Below are positions 47,101-57,460 of a stretch of DNA of 64,000 bases, piece after piece. Both the position numbers and the translations under genes were made by a program. The stretch is from Perognathus longimembris pacificus (taxonomy: Eukaryota; Chordata; Mammalia; Rodentia; Heteromyidae). Every line of letters begins with the position of its first letter. Position 1 is the stretch's first letter. The DNA lies in contig NC_063180.1 in the NCBI RefSeq assembly GCF_023159225.1, positions 9,421,297 through 9,485,296 of the forward strand, given 5' to 3'. The notes beneath the pieces are model-generated. The model was not told the DNA's origin. It saw only the letters and a list, made by a program, of their open reading frames with translations, and did not search any database.

Positions 47101-47870
47101 CTTCCTTAATTTTCTCTGAGACCCAAATGTTAGATAACAGTGAAGGGTTTAGCCTCCCAGTATTTGTGTAATTTCCATGGTATCCTTTGTTATTGAGGGT
47201 TACCTTGATTCTACTCTGATCAGCTAAAATACATTAGATAATGTCAATAATCTTGATTTTGCTGAGCTTCTTTGTGTGGAATATGACATGATCTGTTTTG
47301 CAGTATGTACCATGGGCTTCTGAGAAGAATGTGTATTGGGTCTCTGTAGGGTGAAACATTCAGTACAGATCTTTCAGATCCATGTGGGATATGGTGTTAC
47401 ATAGGTGTTCGGCTCCCTTGCTAATCCTCTGTGTGTTGGATCTGTCTCTTGGAGAGAGTGGAGTATTAAAATCTCCCACTATGATTGTATTTGGGTCTAT
47501 CTTGATCTGTAGTTCTGAAAGAATTTGTTTGACATATTTAGGGCCTCTTTTGTTCGGTGAGTATAAATTTATCACCGTGATATCTTGACTCTGAATTTTT
47601 CCTTGTACTAAAATGTCTTTTTCTTTTTGAACTGATTTTAATGAGAAGTCTAGCTTGTCTGAAATCAGGATGGCTACCCCTGCCATTTTGGTAGGTGCAT
47701 TTGCTTGGAAGATCTTGCTCCATCTTTTCATTCAGAGCCTGTTTTTGTCCCTTGCTGTAAGATGGGTCTCTTAAAGACAACAGATAGTAACTTTTTGTTT
47801 ATGGATCCACTCTGTCAGTCTGCTCCTTTTTATCAGAGAATTTATACCATTTATATTCAAAGAGATCATG
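44115..47870 (-). pseudogene. L1 ORF2 pseudogene (endonuclease and reverse transcriptase)
   Basis: About 3.75 kb, the normal length for mammalian L1 ORF2. The N-terminal endonuclease shows an SLNINGIN block near 47,860. An ETH block follows where a Q codon before it has become a stop. Frames at 47,360-47,780 hold the rest of the endonuclease with VAILISDK and IIVGDFNTPL. The linker lies around 46,727-47,026. Reverse transcriptase blocks appear at 46,396-46,617 ([14 protein letters not shown]) and 45,809-46,189 ([26 protein letters not shown]). The catalytic FADD site at 45,808-45,819 reads VSND. The C-terminus ends at a stop at 44,115. Several frameshifts make it non-functional. Confidence 0.88.
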
Positions 47871-48026
47871 GATAAGTGTGGTTTTTTTCCCTTCCATTTC
47901 CCTGTTAGCCTGTGTTTCCTCTCCCTTCTTTCTTGTCTTTATTGAGCTGCTCTTCCTGTTGGGCTCTGGCTATTATAGTTTCTTTCTGTGGGCCCTGTAC
48001 ATTTTCTGTTGGGTGGGCTTCCCCTC

Positions 48027-49070
48027 TTAGTATTCGCTGTAAGGCTGGGGTTTTTTTTGTTTGTTTGTTTTTTTATTCACATAATCCTTTAGCTCCTCTT
48101 CGCTATGGAAAGATCTGGTTTTTCCCTCGAAGGTAAATTCTAATTTTGCTGGGTATCTAATTCTGGGTTGGCAGTTGTTGGCCTGGAGGACTTGGATTGT
48201 GTTCTTCCCTGCTCTTCGTGCGTTGTAAGTTTGTGTGGAGAGGTCGTCCATGATTCTGATCTTTTTTTCCATTATAATATAGTTCTTTCTTCATTTTGGC
48301 TGTGTTCAAAATTTGCTCCTTATCCTTGAGATCTGAAGCCTTGATAATTATGTGTCTAGGGGAAGATCTTCTAGAGTCTGGTCTGCCAGGTGACCTATAT
48401 GCTTCTGTTATTTGGGTGAGGATTTCCCTTTTAAGATTGGGGAAGTTTTCTGTAATAATTCTATTGAATATGTGTTGTATACCTCTGCTCTGGTACTCCT
48501 CTCCTTTGTCTATTCCGATTATAAGCAGATTATATTTCTTCTCCCGGTCCACTATCTCCTGGATTAGTCTGCCGTGGAGTTTGACAGTTTCTTGGAGTGT
48601 GGTAATCTTCTGGTTCTTACCAGCTGAATCATCATCCAAAAGAGAGACTTGAGATTCAAGAAGATCAATTATTTGTGTTGTGGCTTTGAATGAGGTTTGC
48701 ATTGAGGTGAGTGAGCTGTTTATGGTTGCCAGATAGCTCTCATCGTGATAATTTCTTCTTTTAATGAGTTGTGTTTCGAATCTATTTTTTCATGTATTTC
48801 ATTTCTCAGGATGTTAAGGTCTTCTTTAACGGAGGACTAGACTGTATCTATTTTTGCTTCCATTTCTTTCTTGACTTCCTAAAGGTCCTTTGAGACTTCC
48901 ATTCTAAACTCCTGGAATTGTTTTCTGAATTCTTTCCTGAGGCTTTTGATCATTTCTGCTATCTTAGCCTCAGTTGTTATTTTTTATTCTCCATCTCCTC
49001 CTTGGTCGTATTGCTTTTTGGAGCTGGCGAGTTGACTTGACTTTTCATAATTTGTAATATTTCTTTGTGA
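48027..49070 (-). pseudogene. L1 ORF1 pseudogene
   Basis: In active L1s, ORF1p is an RNA-binding trimeric chaperone. The open frame 48,157-48,702 holds the end of the coiled coil and the RNA-recognition domain (NLLIIGIDKGEE; then FPNLKREIL and SPRHIIIKASD). The C-terminal domain continues in another frame (48,027-48,272), with RIRYPAKLEFTFEGKTRSF. A single frameshift in a T7 run (A7 in sense) at 48,262-48,268 separates the two. The N-terminal part (48,703-49,070) has several stops; the start near 49,070 is approximate, chosen because coding similarity ends and the GC-rich 5' UTR begins. Confidence 0.83.
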
Positions 49071-50866
49071 TTTATGCATCTGGAGTTTTTGCACTTTCAG
49101 GGGCCTGTAGGTGGTGGCTTTAGCTTTGCTTTGTGCTGGTTCCCACTGGTCTGTCAGCATAGACTTGTTTGTATCCTGGCTCCAGGTTTGAGTTCAGGTG
49201 TTGAACCTTACTGCCCTATGGGTGTGACCATCTCGGTTGTTGCTGAGGCGGTTACCCTCACCACAGTTAGGGGTGGGTAGCTTCTGTGTCTTTTTATGCA
49301 GGACCGTGCTCTGCCGATGTGTTGTGATGACCCTTGTGGGCCCCTGTTGGGGGTTCACAGGTCCCAGATTCAGCATTGCGTGGAGACGTTTCTCTTCTTT
49401 GATTCTTTCCCTTTTCTTTGCTGTGGGTTAAGAGAGCAAACCTCTCAGATTAAGTATTGCTGCTGAGGGGCGGCTCACCCACCTGTGTGGAGTATTCCTG
49501 TTAGAACAGGTGTTGCTGTTGAGGGGTGGCCCACCCCCTGTGCAGAGTGCACCTATTAGAGTTGGTGTTGCTGCTAGGGGCAGCTTGCCCATTTGTGTGC
49601 TTCTGCAGGCCGGGGGGGGGGGGGAAGGGCAGGAGATCCTCCTGCTGGAGGGCTAGCATGCTGACCCACATTGGCTCTCTAGGCGGCGTGTGCGTTTGAG
49701 CTCTTGTGCTTCTTTTGGGGGGTACACTGCCCTGGATTGTTGGAGGGTGCTTGTGCCCTCTCGCGAATCTACTGTGGGGGCTGTATGCATGGTCCCCAGC
49801 AGGTTCAAGTGTCTGGGCCTGGGTTGTTGCCCACGGCCTCTCTGCGCCTCCACTGGGGGGTGGTGGTGGAGTGTGCTCAGGCCCAGGTGACCCTGCTGGG
49901 CTGGTATTGCACACCAACAAACCTGTGACTGTTTTTCAAAAAGTCTGTGCAGACCAGAGTGCCTCAAGTGGCGTTCAGATGCTTACAAATCCCCGGGTCC
50001 CTGCTGGGAGGGCTGGTGCAGAAAGATTCAGGCTCCCCACCTGGGGCTTTGTGGGATGCTGGCCTAAGGTGTCTCTGGGCTACTTTGTTTGGTGCTGCTC
50101 CACCTCTGCTAGCTCCTGTGTCCTCCCAGTAGCTGTAGGGTCCTAGAGCTGCCAGATATGGGGCTTTTTCATTCCCTTGGGACAGGGAGCGGGAGAGAAG
50201 GAGCTATAGTTTCTTTGTCCCCTTGTGTTGAGCTCTACATCAGGTTTTGGGTCTCTTCCAGAGCAATCTCCTGTTTGGGCGGGAAGGGGGCGGGCAATGA
50301 GGAACTTACTGGTCCTGGATTGTGTATGTGTCTCAAGCCACTGTGGCCTTTTCCGGGCTGGCATGTGGCAATTGATTGTTTGGCTGTGGTGATCCCGGCT
50401 CTCCCCGTCCACGGTGCCCAGTTTCCCTCCTGTTATTGTCTGGTCTCGGCTGTTCGGTCCCATGCTGCTGGTCCTCTGCTGCCATCTGTTTTGATCTGGT
50501 CTGTGCACAGTCTGGGGCCTGTGTAGCTCCTGCTGTCTGGTCTCTGCACTCATTGTGGGACTTTTCCACTGTTGCTTCTGTGGTCCCTGATGGTCTACAA
50601 TCCCATTTGCTGGTGCTGGGGCCACTTTCCCAGCCTGGCCCTGTTCAGGCCGGGGTGGAGAGGGTACCCCAGAGATTTTCCAGCGCTGTGCAGGTTATAG
50701 GCTTTTCTTTCTTTGTTCTCTTTTGTTTCCTGTGTTTCTCTGTTTGTTCTGGTTGTTGGGTTTGCTGGTCTCTTGATAGCACATTGGCTGTTGGAGTTCC
50801 CAGCTCACTATTTGGTTGGAGCAAGTTGGGGTGCCTCCCTACTGTGACGGCGCCATCTTCTCTCCC
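49071..50866 (-). promoter_or_regulatory. L1 5' UTR with internal promoter
   Basis: About 1.8 kb, GC-rich with many CpG sites, in contrast to the AT-rich flanks. The 5' terminal segment contains gacggcgccatctt on plus, so in sense the first 15-20 bases carry AAGATGGC, the known YY1 site position that sets accurate L1 initiation in primates. A G-run at about 49,614-49,624 and three tandem repeats at 49,450-49,606 lie in its ORF1-proximal part. It produces long spurious open frames on both strands (for example 49,501-50,146 and 50,376-51,029), expected from GC richness. Function is inferred. Confidence 0.78.
49450..49606 (-). repeat. Three tandem repeats in the L1 5' UTR
   Basis: Units start at 49,450, 49,501 and 49,556 (51, 55 and about 51 bases). 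Each carries a tta-g / ttgctg-tg-gggg core and a cac-c-tgtg segment. They are imperfect, so they are not very recent. Confidence 0.75.
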
Positions 50867-50881
50867 TTTCTGTGTTTTTTT

Positions 50882-50950
50882 TTTTTTTAACTTACTCTTT
50901 GCGGTGGATTATCTCTCTAACTTTTCTAACTCATGGGAGAATTGGCAATT
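50882..50950. other. Unassigned flank
   Basis: Sequence to the right of the L1. The long T-run after 50,867 is part of the target site and may have aided insertion. Confidence 0.4.
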
Positions 50951-50959
50951 TGATGTTAT

Positions 50960-50963
<4 letters not shown>

Positions 50964-51000
<37 letters not shown>

Positions 51001-51190
51001 CAGTCCTGGGCCTTGGACTCAGGGCCTGAGCACTGTCCCTGGCTTCTTCCCACTCAAGGCTAGCACTCTGCCACTTGAGCCACAGTGCCACTTCTGGCCG
51101 TTTTCTGTATATGTGGTGCTGGGGAATCGAACCTAGGGCCTCGTGTATCTGAGGCAGGCACTCTTGCCACTAGGCTATATCCCCAGCCCC
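50964..51190 (-). mobile_element. Dimeric ID-type SINE, young copy
   Basis: A T-run of about 38 bases, then near-consensus right module and ID-like half. Perfect duplication tgatgttatgttt at 50,951-50,963 and 51,191-51,203. The long uninterrupted A-tail (T-run on plus) suggests a very recent insertion. Confidence 0.95.
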
Positions 51191-51203
51191 TGATGTTATG
51201 TTT

Positions 51204-51399
51204 TATCTCACACTTTGAAAGTTCATTAGCTCAGTGGAGAAAAATTCACCCAGTCTGAGTAAAAAGAGATCGAAAATAGGCCATTAAACCAAAACAAAGA
51301 CAGTGTGAGAAATGAAATACAAATATTCGAACACTGATAAAAGAATCTGAAAATTCCGTTTATAACATCGTAAAACCACAAGGACCTGTTTTGTGGCTT
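51204..51399. other. Unassigned sequence
   Basis: A short stretch between a SINE and an ancient L1. Nothing recognised. Confidence 0.4.
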
Positions 51400-51939
51400 T
51401 TATATCCCTACGTATTCCATTTGATAATATTTCCTAGTCTATTGTGTTGGTTTGGGTGGACTATTTTATAAAATATTGCAATAATTTCTATGTTTGTGAT
51501 TTTTCTGCATATTTCTAAATTTTCAGGTATCTCTGCATATTTATTTTTCTTTTAGTTACATTAGAATTTCCTCCTTATAGTTTGCAAATCTACCATGAGG
51601 TATTCTTTCCTTACCAGTGCATTCCTTTCTTTTGCTGGACATTATTCATCTAATATTAGTATGACCACTCCTGCTTTCTTTTGCATAATTTTCTTGATAT
51701 TTTAAACTTTATTTATATTTTAAGTTTGCTTTAGATAGCATATAGTTGGGCCATTCTTTTCTATCCTTTCTTCTTGGGTTTTTCCATTGGAACATTTAGA
51801 ATGTTTCTATTTGCTGATATATTAGGGCTCACACCATTTTATTTTAGTATACACCTATTAAACATTATTATCTTTTTATTTCTCTTCACTTTTTGCTTGC
51901 CTTCCATCAGGTGACTTGAAGCATTTTTTCCTTTTCTTT

Positions 51940-51995
<56 letters not shown>

Positions 51996-52180
51996 TCCTT
52001 CTTTCTTTCTTTTTCTCTATTTTTCCATACTGTCCTATTATTTTTGTCCTAAATAATTGTCTACACATTTTGAGAAACATGACACACAGTTAGTTTTATT
52101 TTATTTACAAACATAAGAAACTTCCAGAGTATAGGTGAGAAGTATGTTGTATATTGCTTTATGATGTCTTCTGTTTATAT
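51400..52180 (-). mobile_element. Ancient L1 in antisense (ORF2 endonuclease region)
   Basis: Antisense landmarks of old L1s: tatgaccactcctgctttct near 51,660, gatagcatatagttgggcca near 51,735, and a ttgggtttttccattggaac region. A CTTT microsatellite interrupts it. The reading order matches the 34.8-37.6 kb copy. Diverged, no open frame. Confidence 0.6.
51931..52014. repeat. (CTTT)n microsatellite
   Basis: About 20 CTTT units with one CCTT interruption near the right end. Long enough to be polymorphic. Confidence 0.95.
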
Positions 52181-52184
52181 TAGT

Positions 52185-53048
52185 TTCCTATTGCTCTCAA
52201 CTGAATACCACAAACTAAGTAGTTTAATATTAAACACAGTTCTTAATTCTGGAGTTCATATTTCTAAAATCAAGTAACCTGAAGACTGCCTCTGAAAGTA
52301 TCAGAGAAAAATTTGTTTTTCTCTGTTTCAGCTTCTAGAGACTGAAAACGTCATAAAGGATCATGACATATATTTTTCAAGTCATAATCCTTTACATCAC
52401 CCCAAACTTTTGTGTCCCTATGTTCCATTACTAACGTTGATCTTGCTGCTTGGATTTTTATAAGAACCTATCAGGGTATTCCAGGATAATCTCTTTATTT
52501 AATATTTTAAACTTAATCAAGTATGCAGAGTCACTATTACCATTCTCTGTGTTAAGCCCAAGTCGCGAGACGAGCACCAAGAAGACCACCGAGAGCCAGA
52601 CGTTCCGAAATGCAAAAGCAAGGCTTTATTCAGGCAAGCTGCAGATCGGGCCTCGTCCTACCCACTGACACAGTGGAGGTTAGGAGGAAAGCCTCAAGTT
52701 GAGATTTCACAGAGCTTATAAAGGCAAAAAACCAAAGTTGCAGCAATCAGGTGTTCAAGCAAGATTAGGACATGTTTACCAATCTGATTGGCTCAGGGCT
52801 CGAGGCATTCCGGGGCAGTTAGAGTTAAGCATTCCCAGGAGGTTAGAGTTAAGCAGGGAGTTTCCTGACTGGCTGGGCCCTAATAAGCTTGTCCTGCTAA
52901 CCAGGATAATTGGTGGCCTCAGAGTTTAAACAGACAACAAAACGGGGGCTGCCTGAAAATGAGGTTTACTTTAACTCTTCACTCTGTACACGCTAACTTT
53001 CTATTCAGGTTAGAATGTGAACAATTTTTTACATTATTCACCTTACCA
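52185..53048. mobile_element. Ancient mammalian-wide repeat, split by an LTR
   Basis: It begins attagtttcctattgctctc and continues with taccacaaactaagtagttt and ttctggagttcata. It goes on to a ccaggataatctc block, a gtatgcagagtca block up to 52,549, and after the LTR ctattcaggttagaatgtg and acattattcaccttaccac. I recognise this order from a common old interspersed repeat of placental mammals but cannot name the family safely. The two halves rejoin in the expected order once the LTR is removed. Confidence 0.6.
52550..52981 (-). mobile_element. Solo LTR, same family as the LTR at 40.0 kb
   Basis: In sense it begins TGAAGAG and ends CTTAACA, with flanking ctctg at 52,545-52,549 and 52,982-52,986. 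A duplication of 4-5 bases fits class I elements. The polyadenylation region (ggctttattcaggc on plus, AATAAA in sense near 52,630) and the R-U5 stretch match the LTR at 40,045-40,576 closely, while U3 is shorter and differs in part. It has a repeat cttaactctaac-type pair in sense (cagttagagttaagcat and ggttagagttaagcag on plus at about 52,817-52,858). No internal sequence. Confidence 0.82.
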
Positions 53049-53960
53049 CGTGACATTCCATAGTGCTTTCATTTAACATTTCATTTTTGTTTAGAGAAAA
53101 TTCTTTATTCATTATTTTAATGTAAGCCTGCTAGAAGTCAATTCTTAAAGATTTTCCTTACCTGACCCTGTACTTAATTTACTGGAACAAGCTTTCTTGG
53201 TTAGCCATTCTATTCTTTCAGTCTTTGAGAATTATTGTGTCAACTCTTTCTTCCTCCTCAATTGCTTCAAACAGAGACTGCTATCATTACATTTTACCCC
53301 GCTATAGTTTTTTTGTGTTCTTGCCCCTTTTTAAAAAAATCTTTTATTTAGTTGTTAGAAAAGTGATTTTGATTTGTGATGACCTCTTTCCTGAGGGCTA
53401 TTTCATTCCACATTAAATGATGTGTTTGAGGACATACATTTGTGTCTTTTAATCTTATATTATCTGTTACAGTCTCTTAGATCTCAGATGAATATTGTCT
53501 TTGTGGTTTTTCTTGCTTAATTTTCTGCATTGTTTGGGTAATTTCTCTTGTTTTATTTCAAAGTCAATGATTATTTGTTCTGTTTTTCCATAGTACACTG
53601 TGAGCTTGTGACATGAGGTTTAAATTTCAGTCATTAAAATATTTAGTTCTAAAGTGTTTATTTGACTCTACTCAGTTTCTGTGTTTCTTCCCTGAAACTC
53701 TGTTGTGTATGAGTGTGTTCATAATTATTATTGAAGTGTTTTTAGGATACTTACTGTTTTAAAACTTCTTGGGTAATTCTAACCTCACAGTCATCTCAAG
53801 ATGGTCATGTGTTGATCGTCTTTGTTCATGATTTCTTGTTGTTGTTTTTTAATATGACTGATGATTTTCATTATGTTTGATATTTTGAGTCTGAGAATGT
53901 ATTGTTTTATGATGTTATGAGGCTTCTTTGAACTATTCTGAGAGAAAAAGGATTGTCTTC
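53049..53960 (-). mobile_element. Probable ancient L1 in antisense (ORF1 / 5' part)
   Basis: T-rich sequence with antisense phrases that resemble old L1 ORF1 and 5' regions (aatttctcttgttttatttc; tagttctaaagtgtttattt; gggtaattctaacctcacag). The order continues that of 51,400-52,180. Identity is low, so this is a weak call. Confidence 0.4.
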
Positions 53961-54265
53961 ATCATTATTGTCAAGTATAAGAAAAATGCCTGATTTCCTA
54001 TTTGACCTCTATTAACTCTTATGGAAGGAGAGCTCCCTTCCAACTATGGGATGGAGATAACTCCCTGCAAGGCCTTCACTGAGCCTTCTTATTTGGGGAA
54101 GTACATGAACACTTTATTATTTCCAGAGTAGAGAAGAAAATTATTCACAAAATGTTTTTTTTTGATCCAGTAACTACAGAAAGCATAAAGATTGTCCTTG
54201 GAACTTTTGGTTTTCTATAGCTATTTTTGATTTCAGATATACTTCAATTTTGACATACATGATAT
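53961..54265. other. Unassigned sequence
   Basis: About 300 bases with nothing recognised. Confidence 0.4.
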
Positions 54266-54279
54266 AAAAGAACAGTTAA

Positions 54280-54493
54280 AGGAAAAGGATAAAGGGCAAA
54301 CCTATGCAATAGCAATACTCACAAGACAATGTGTTGAAAATTAACTTTACAACTTGGGAGAGGTTTAGGAGAGAGAAGGTGGGAGAAAAATTAGGGAGGG
54401 TATAACAAGTACGACAATAAATGTACTCACTACCTTTCATATGTAACTGTAACCCCTCTGTAAATCACTTTGACAATAAAATAAAATTTTTAC
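54280..54493 (+). mobile_element. 5'-truncated L1 3' end
   Basis: Only the last 210 bases of the 3' UTR: a purine tract near 54,355-54,400, then ctgtaacccctctgtaaatc and caataaaataaaa. Perfect duplication aaaagaacagttaa at 54,266-54,279 and 54,494-54,507. Confidence 0.93.
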
Positions 54494-54564
54494 AAAAGAA
54501 CAGTTAAGAAATGACCATGGTGAGAATTTGAATGCCAAGATCCTAGTTATATCCTTGTCTTTAC

Positions 54565-54695
54565 TTTTTTTTTCTTTATTGTCAAAGTAAAGTACAGAAG
54601 GGTTACAGTTTCACATGTAAGACAAATATATTTCTTATGCAACCTGTTACATCCTCCCTCATTCCCCCCACCCCTGCCTCCTCCTTGTCCTTTCT
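54565..54695 (-). mobile_element. 5'-truncated L1 3' end, opposite strand
   Basis: T-run, then tattgtcaaagtaaagtaca and gggttacagtttcacatgta, then the C-rich complement of the purine tract. A possible duplication tctttac lies at 54,558-54,564 and 54,696-54,702. It sits only about 60 bases from a plus-strand L1 end, making a head-to-head pair of 3' ends. Confidence 0.85.
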
Positions 54696-54715
54696 TCTTT
54701 ACCCATTTATAAGTC

Positions 54716-55560
54716 TTTTTCACTATATTTTAAAAGCAGAGATACAAAGTTGAGCTCTTCAGATAGTGTAATATGGCCCATTGTTCTAACACTAATATAC
54801 ATTAAGTTGACCACAATTTATCCTTATTTATTACAGAATATGTTTACTTAACGATGTAGACATTCTCAGATTAACTTTTCCAGCCCACCCTTCCTTCTCC
54901 ATTTAATTTTCATCAATTTATGTCCTGATAATTCATGTTCATCCATGGGATGAAAGTTGGATACATTCTAATTGTAACTGGTATTTGAACATTCTTTCAA
55001 TATGTTACTTGCATTCATGTTCTTTTTAACATATTGGCTCACGAAAGAGGTGGATTAGAAATAAATTGGTGTTTTCACATAGATTAGCACATGCTTCTTC
55101 TCTCCATCTGTCTGAGTGTAAAACTGCCTCTTTTTCTACCTCAGTGTATTTGCTTATATAATGGGGAAGATTATTTGCATATCAAACTTCTTAAAAAGAT
55201 TTTATAAAAACATGTACAAAGTATTTTTGTATAAATGCATTCTTTTCCTTCAACTTTTAATCCCACAACTATCTCTCTTGGTCACCATTATTAATACCAG
55301 TATCTAGCACATACTTAGTTTTCAATAAATTTTTCACATTTTATAAAAATACAGTCTTAACTAATTTCATTAAATATCATTTTCTTTCCTTTAAATCCTT
55401 TTTGCCATATTAATACTGACCACAGGCTAATTTATAATGAAATAAACCCAAATTGAGGGTACTAAATAACACAATCATTAGCACACCTTTTCTCAGTGCA
55501 TTTGAATTAGTGTTACTTATTAAAATATATTCAAACAGTCATTTTTTTCTACTTTTCAGA
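54716..55560. other. Unassigned AT-rich sequence
   Basis: Nothing recognised. Confidence 0.45.
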
Positions 55561-55564
55561 AATG

Positions 55565-55990
55565 ATCTTTTTTTTTTGTTGTTCTGGTGGTAATGGGATT
55601 TGAACTCAGTGCATTGTGCTTGCTGTATAAACAGTCTTGCACTTGAGCCACAGCTCTAGCCATGGTTGCTTCAGTTATTTTTCAGAGAGAAATCTAATTT
55701 GCCTCACTTAATTTTCAGGGAAAGAGGGAGGGAAGGAGAAAGGGAGGGAGGGAGAGAGACAGAGAGAGAGACAGAGAGACATAGAGACAGAGAGAGAGAG
55801 AGACAGAGAGAATGTTCATGCTGTAACTGGCCTGAAACTGTAGACTCCTATTTAATTTTGCATAGCTGGCCAGAACAGGGACATTCCCTCACACTCAGTC
55901 TTTTCGTGCATTGAGGACTCCTGAACTTTTTTCCCAGGATAGCTACAAACTGTGATCCTCCCAATCTTTACCTCCTAAAGACACATAAAT
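55565..55990 (-). mobile_element. Degenerate SINE split by a purine repeat
   Basis: The left part shows the antisense right module (gggatttgaactcagtgcat; cttgcacttgagccacagct). The right part resembles the remaining antisense half (gatagctacaaactgtgatc; ctcccaatctttacctccta). A GA-rich expansion separates them. Confidence 0.55.
55722..55812. repeat. Purine-only microsatellite (GGGA, then GAGA)
   Basis: About 90 bases of almost only A and G with occasional C and T, changing from GGGA units to AGAGACAG units. Confidence 0.88.
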
Positions 55991-57184
55991 CACCCTGCCT
56001 GTCCAAAATATATTTGGTGACATATTTTTATAGGAAGGTATTATTGCTTCAATGTCTTTCCCCTTCTGATCATTCAAAAGCATAAGTTTGTCTTGCCAGA
56101 ACAACAAATACAATTCAAGAGTATCTTCAAGAGAAAAACCTTGCAATCCTTTTGAGAGAAATATTAGTTTATTTTTTCCTAACATACTTGTAATACTGAA
56201 TTAGTGATTGCAGGGTGACATCAAATGACCCAACATGCATAGATGAATATCAACAGGGAAAATTTTTGTGGGAATTCATAAATAATATGACCATGATTAT
56301 AAGCTCAGATGTGTGAATATATTAATTTTAATTTCTGTAATATTAAAAGTTTAATCTTATCTATTTTGAAAAAAATGCAAGTAGAGCTCTAGTTCATTAG
56401 AAATATTTATTTATTTTGATAATTATCTGGATAAACTGTATAGTGCTTTTATGATCTTCTAACAGTTTAAGAAAGAGTACCATGAACATTGTGGCAAAGT
56501 TACAAAAATCCAGTGTGTTTATTCTAGAGAAGGAGGATAGCGACTGAAAAGCTAGTTTCCGAGGCTGGTTTGTTTTGTAAAGGATGTGAACAAGGTGTTT
56601 TACCTTGAGGATACTGAGGAGCAAATTGTTGATTTTAATTATGGATGAGAGTTCCCTTAGACTTCTAGTAATAACTTCAAAGAAATTAACAAACCAAGCA
56701 AAGGTAATGAAAAGTTCATTCTCTATTATAACTCTTTAGCAAAGAAAAAATAGGTTTTCCATAAATATCATTACCTCGGGTTGCAATTAAAACAGGAAGA
56801 GTAAATAAAACCTTCCTAAATGTGTGATATGAAAAATGCATGGAAATAATATAGATCAATATTTCAAGTTTTTCCCAGATATCAATTTTCCATTCATATC
56901 CACATATTTAGTACTCTTGAAGTGTGCTTATGTATATGTGAGTGTAACAAAAAATATCCTTAGGAAAACAGAAGGGAGGCCACCAAGTGAGAGAGAATAT
57001 TCAATCACTATACATCTAATGAATTACTTGTATCCAGAACTTATAAATAACTCTTAAAACAGAATAATATTTAACACCTAAACCCATTGAAAACGCAGCC
57101 AAGGACTTAAATAATGGATAAAATAAACAATGGCTAATCAATAGAAAAATAAGAAATCTAATAACCAATAATTCTACTCTTGCT
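55991..57184. other. Unassigned AT-rich sequence
   Basis: Nothing recognised. The open frames at 55,943-56,185 and 56,836-57,057 have no known domain. Confidence 0.4.
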
Positions 57185-57460
57185 GTTTAGGCTTCTATTG
57201 GTGGAAATAATCAATGAGGTATCAATGTGAAATGAAAACAGGTGTATTTTGGCTCCTGGTCTTAGAAGTTTCCATCTATGCCACCAGGCCCCATCACTTT
57301 GGGTCTGTGCCTGGCCAAGATCACCTGTTCCTTGCAGACCAGAAAACAAAGAGACTTAGAAGGGACCAACGTTTCAATATTTCCTTTCAAGGGCAAATAA
57401 CAATGACCCAACTTCCTTTCACTAGGTCCTAGTTGTACTATATTATGAATGAAAACAATA
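57185..57460. mobile_element. Probable ancient mammalian-wide repeat
   Basis: The order gtgtattttggctcctggtc, accaggccccatcactttgg, agggaccaacg, tgacccaacttcctttcact, aggtcctagttgtac and attatgaatgaaaac follows an old repeat that I recognise from other mammals, but I cannot name it safely. This explains the overlapping open frames on both strands here. Confidence 0.5.

Larger units (their letters stand above)
43681..50866 (-). mobile_element. Full-extent L1 retrotransposon, disabled
   Basis: A 7186-base minus-strand L1 running from a 5' end with the YY1-type motif gccatctt (plus strand, 50,852-50,859) to an AT-rich 3' end at 43,681. Sense order: 5' UTR of about 1.8 kb, ORF1, spacer, ORF2, short 3' UTR. 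The exact 15-base duplication shows that no large truncation occurred at either end. The ORFs carry stops and frameshifts, so it is not active. Its 3' UTR and 5' UTR differ clearly from those of the L1 at 11-17 kb, so it is a separate lineage. No SINE has inserted in it, unlike the other L1. Confidence 0.93.

Noticed and set aside
49501..50146. Overlapping open frames of 139 and 146 codons
   Set aside because: They lie on both strands of the GC-rich L1 5' UTR, are proline/glycine-rich in all frames and match no known protein; GC-rich DNA has few stops.
50376..51029. 217-codon open frame, the longest in the window
   Set aside because: It crosses from the L1 5' UTR through the target site into the poly-T and right module of an inserted SINE, with poly-F runs. 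It is a mosaic of repeats.
40045..52981. One large provirus bounded by related LTRs
   Set aside because: The two LTRs are in opposite orientation, each has its own short duplication, and the sequence between is L1 and unassigned DNA.
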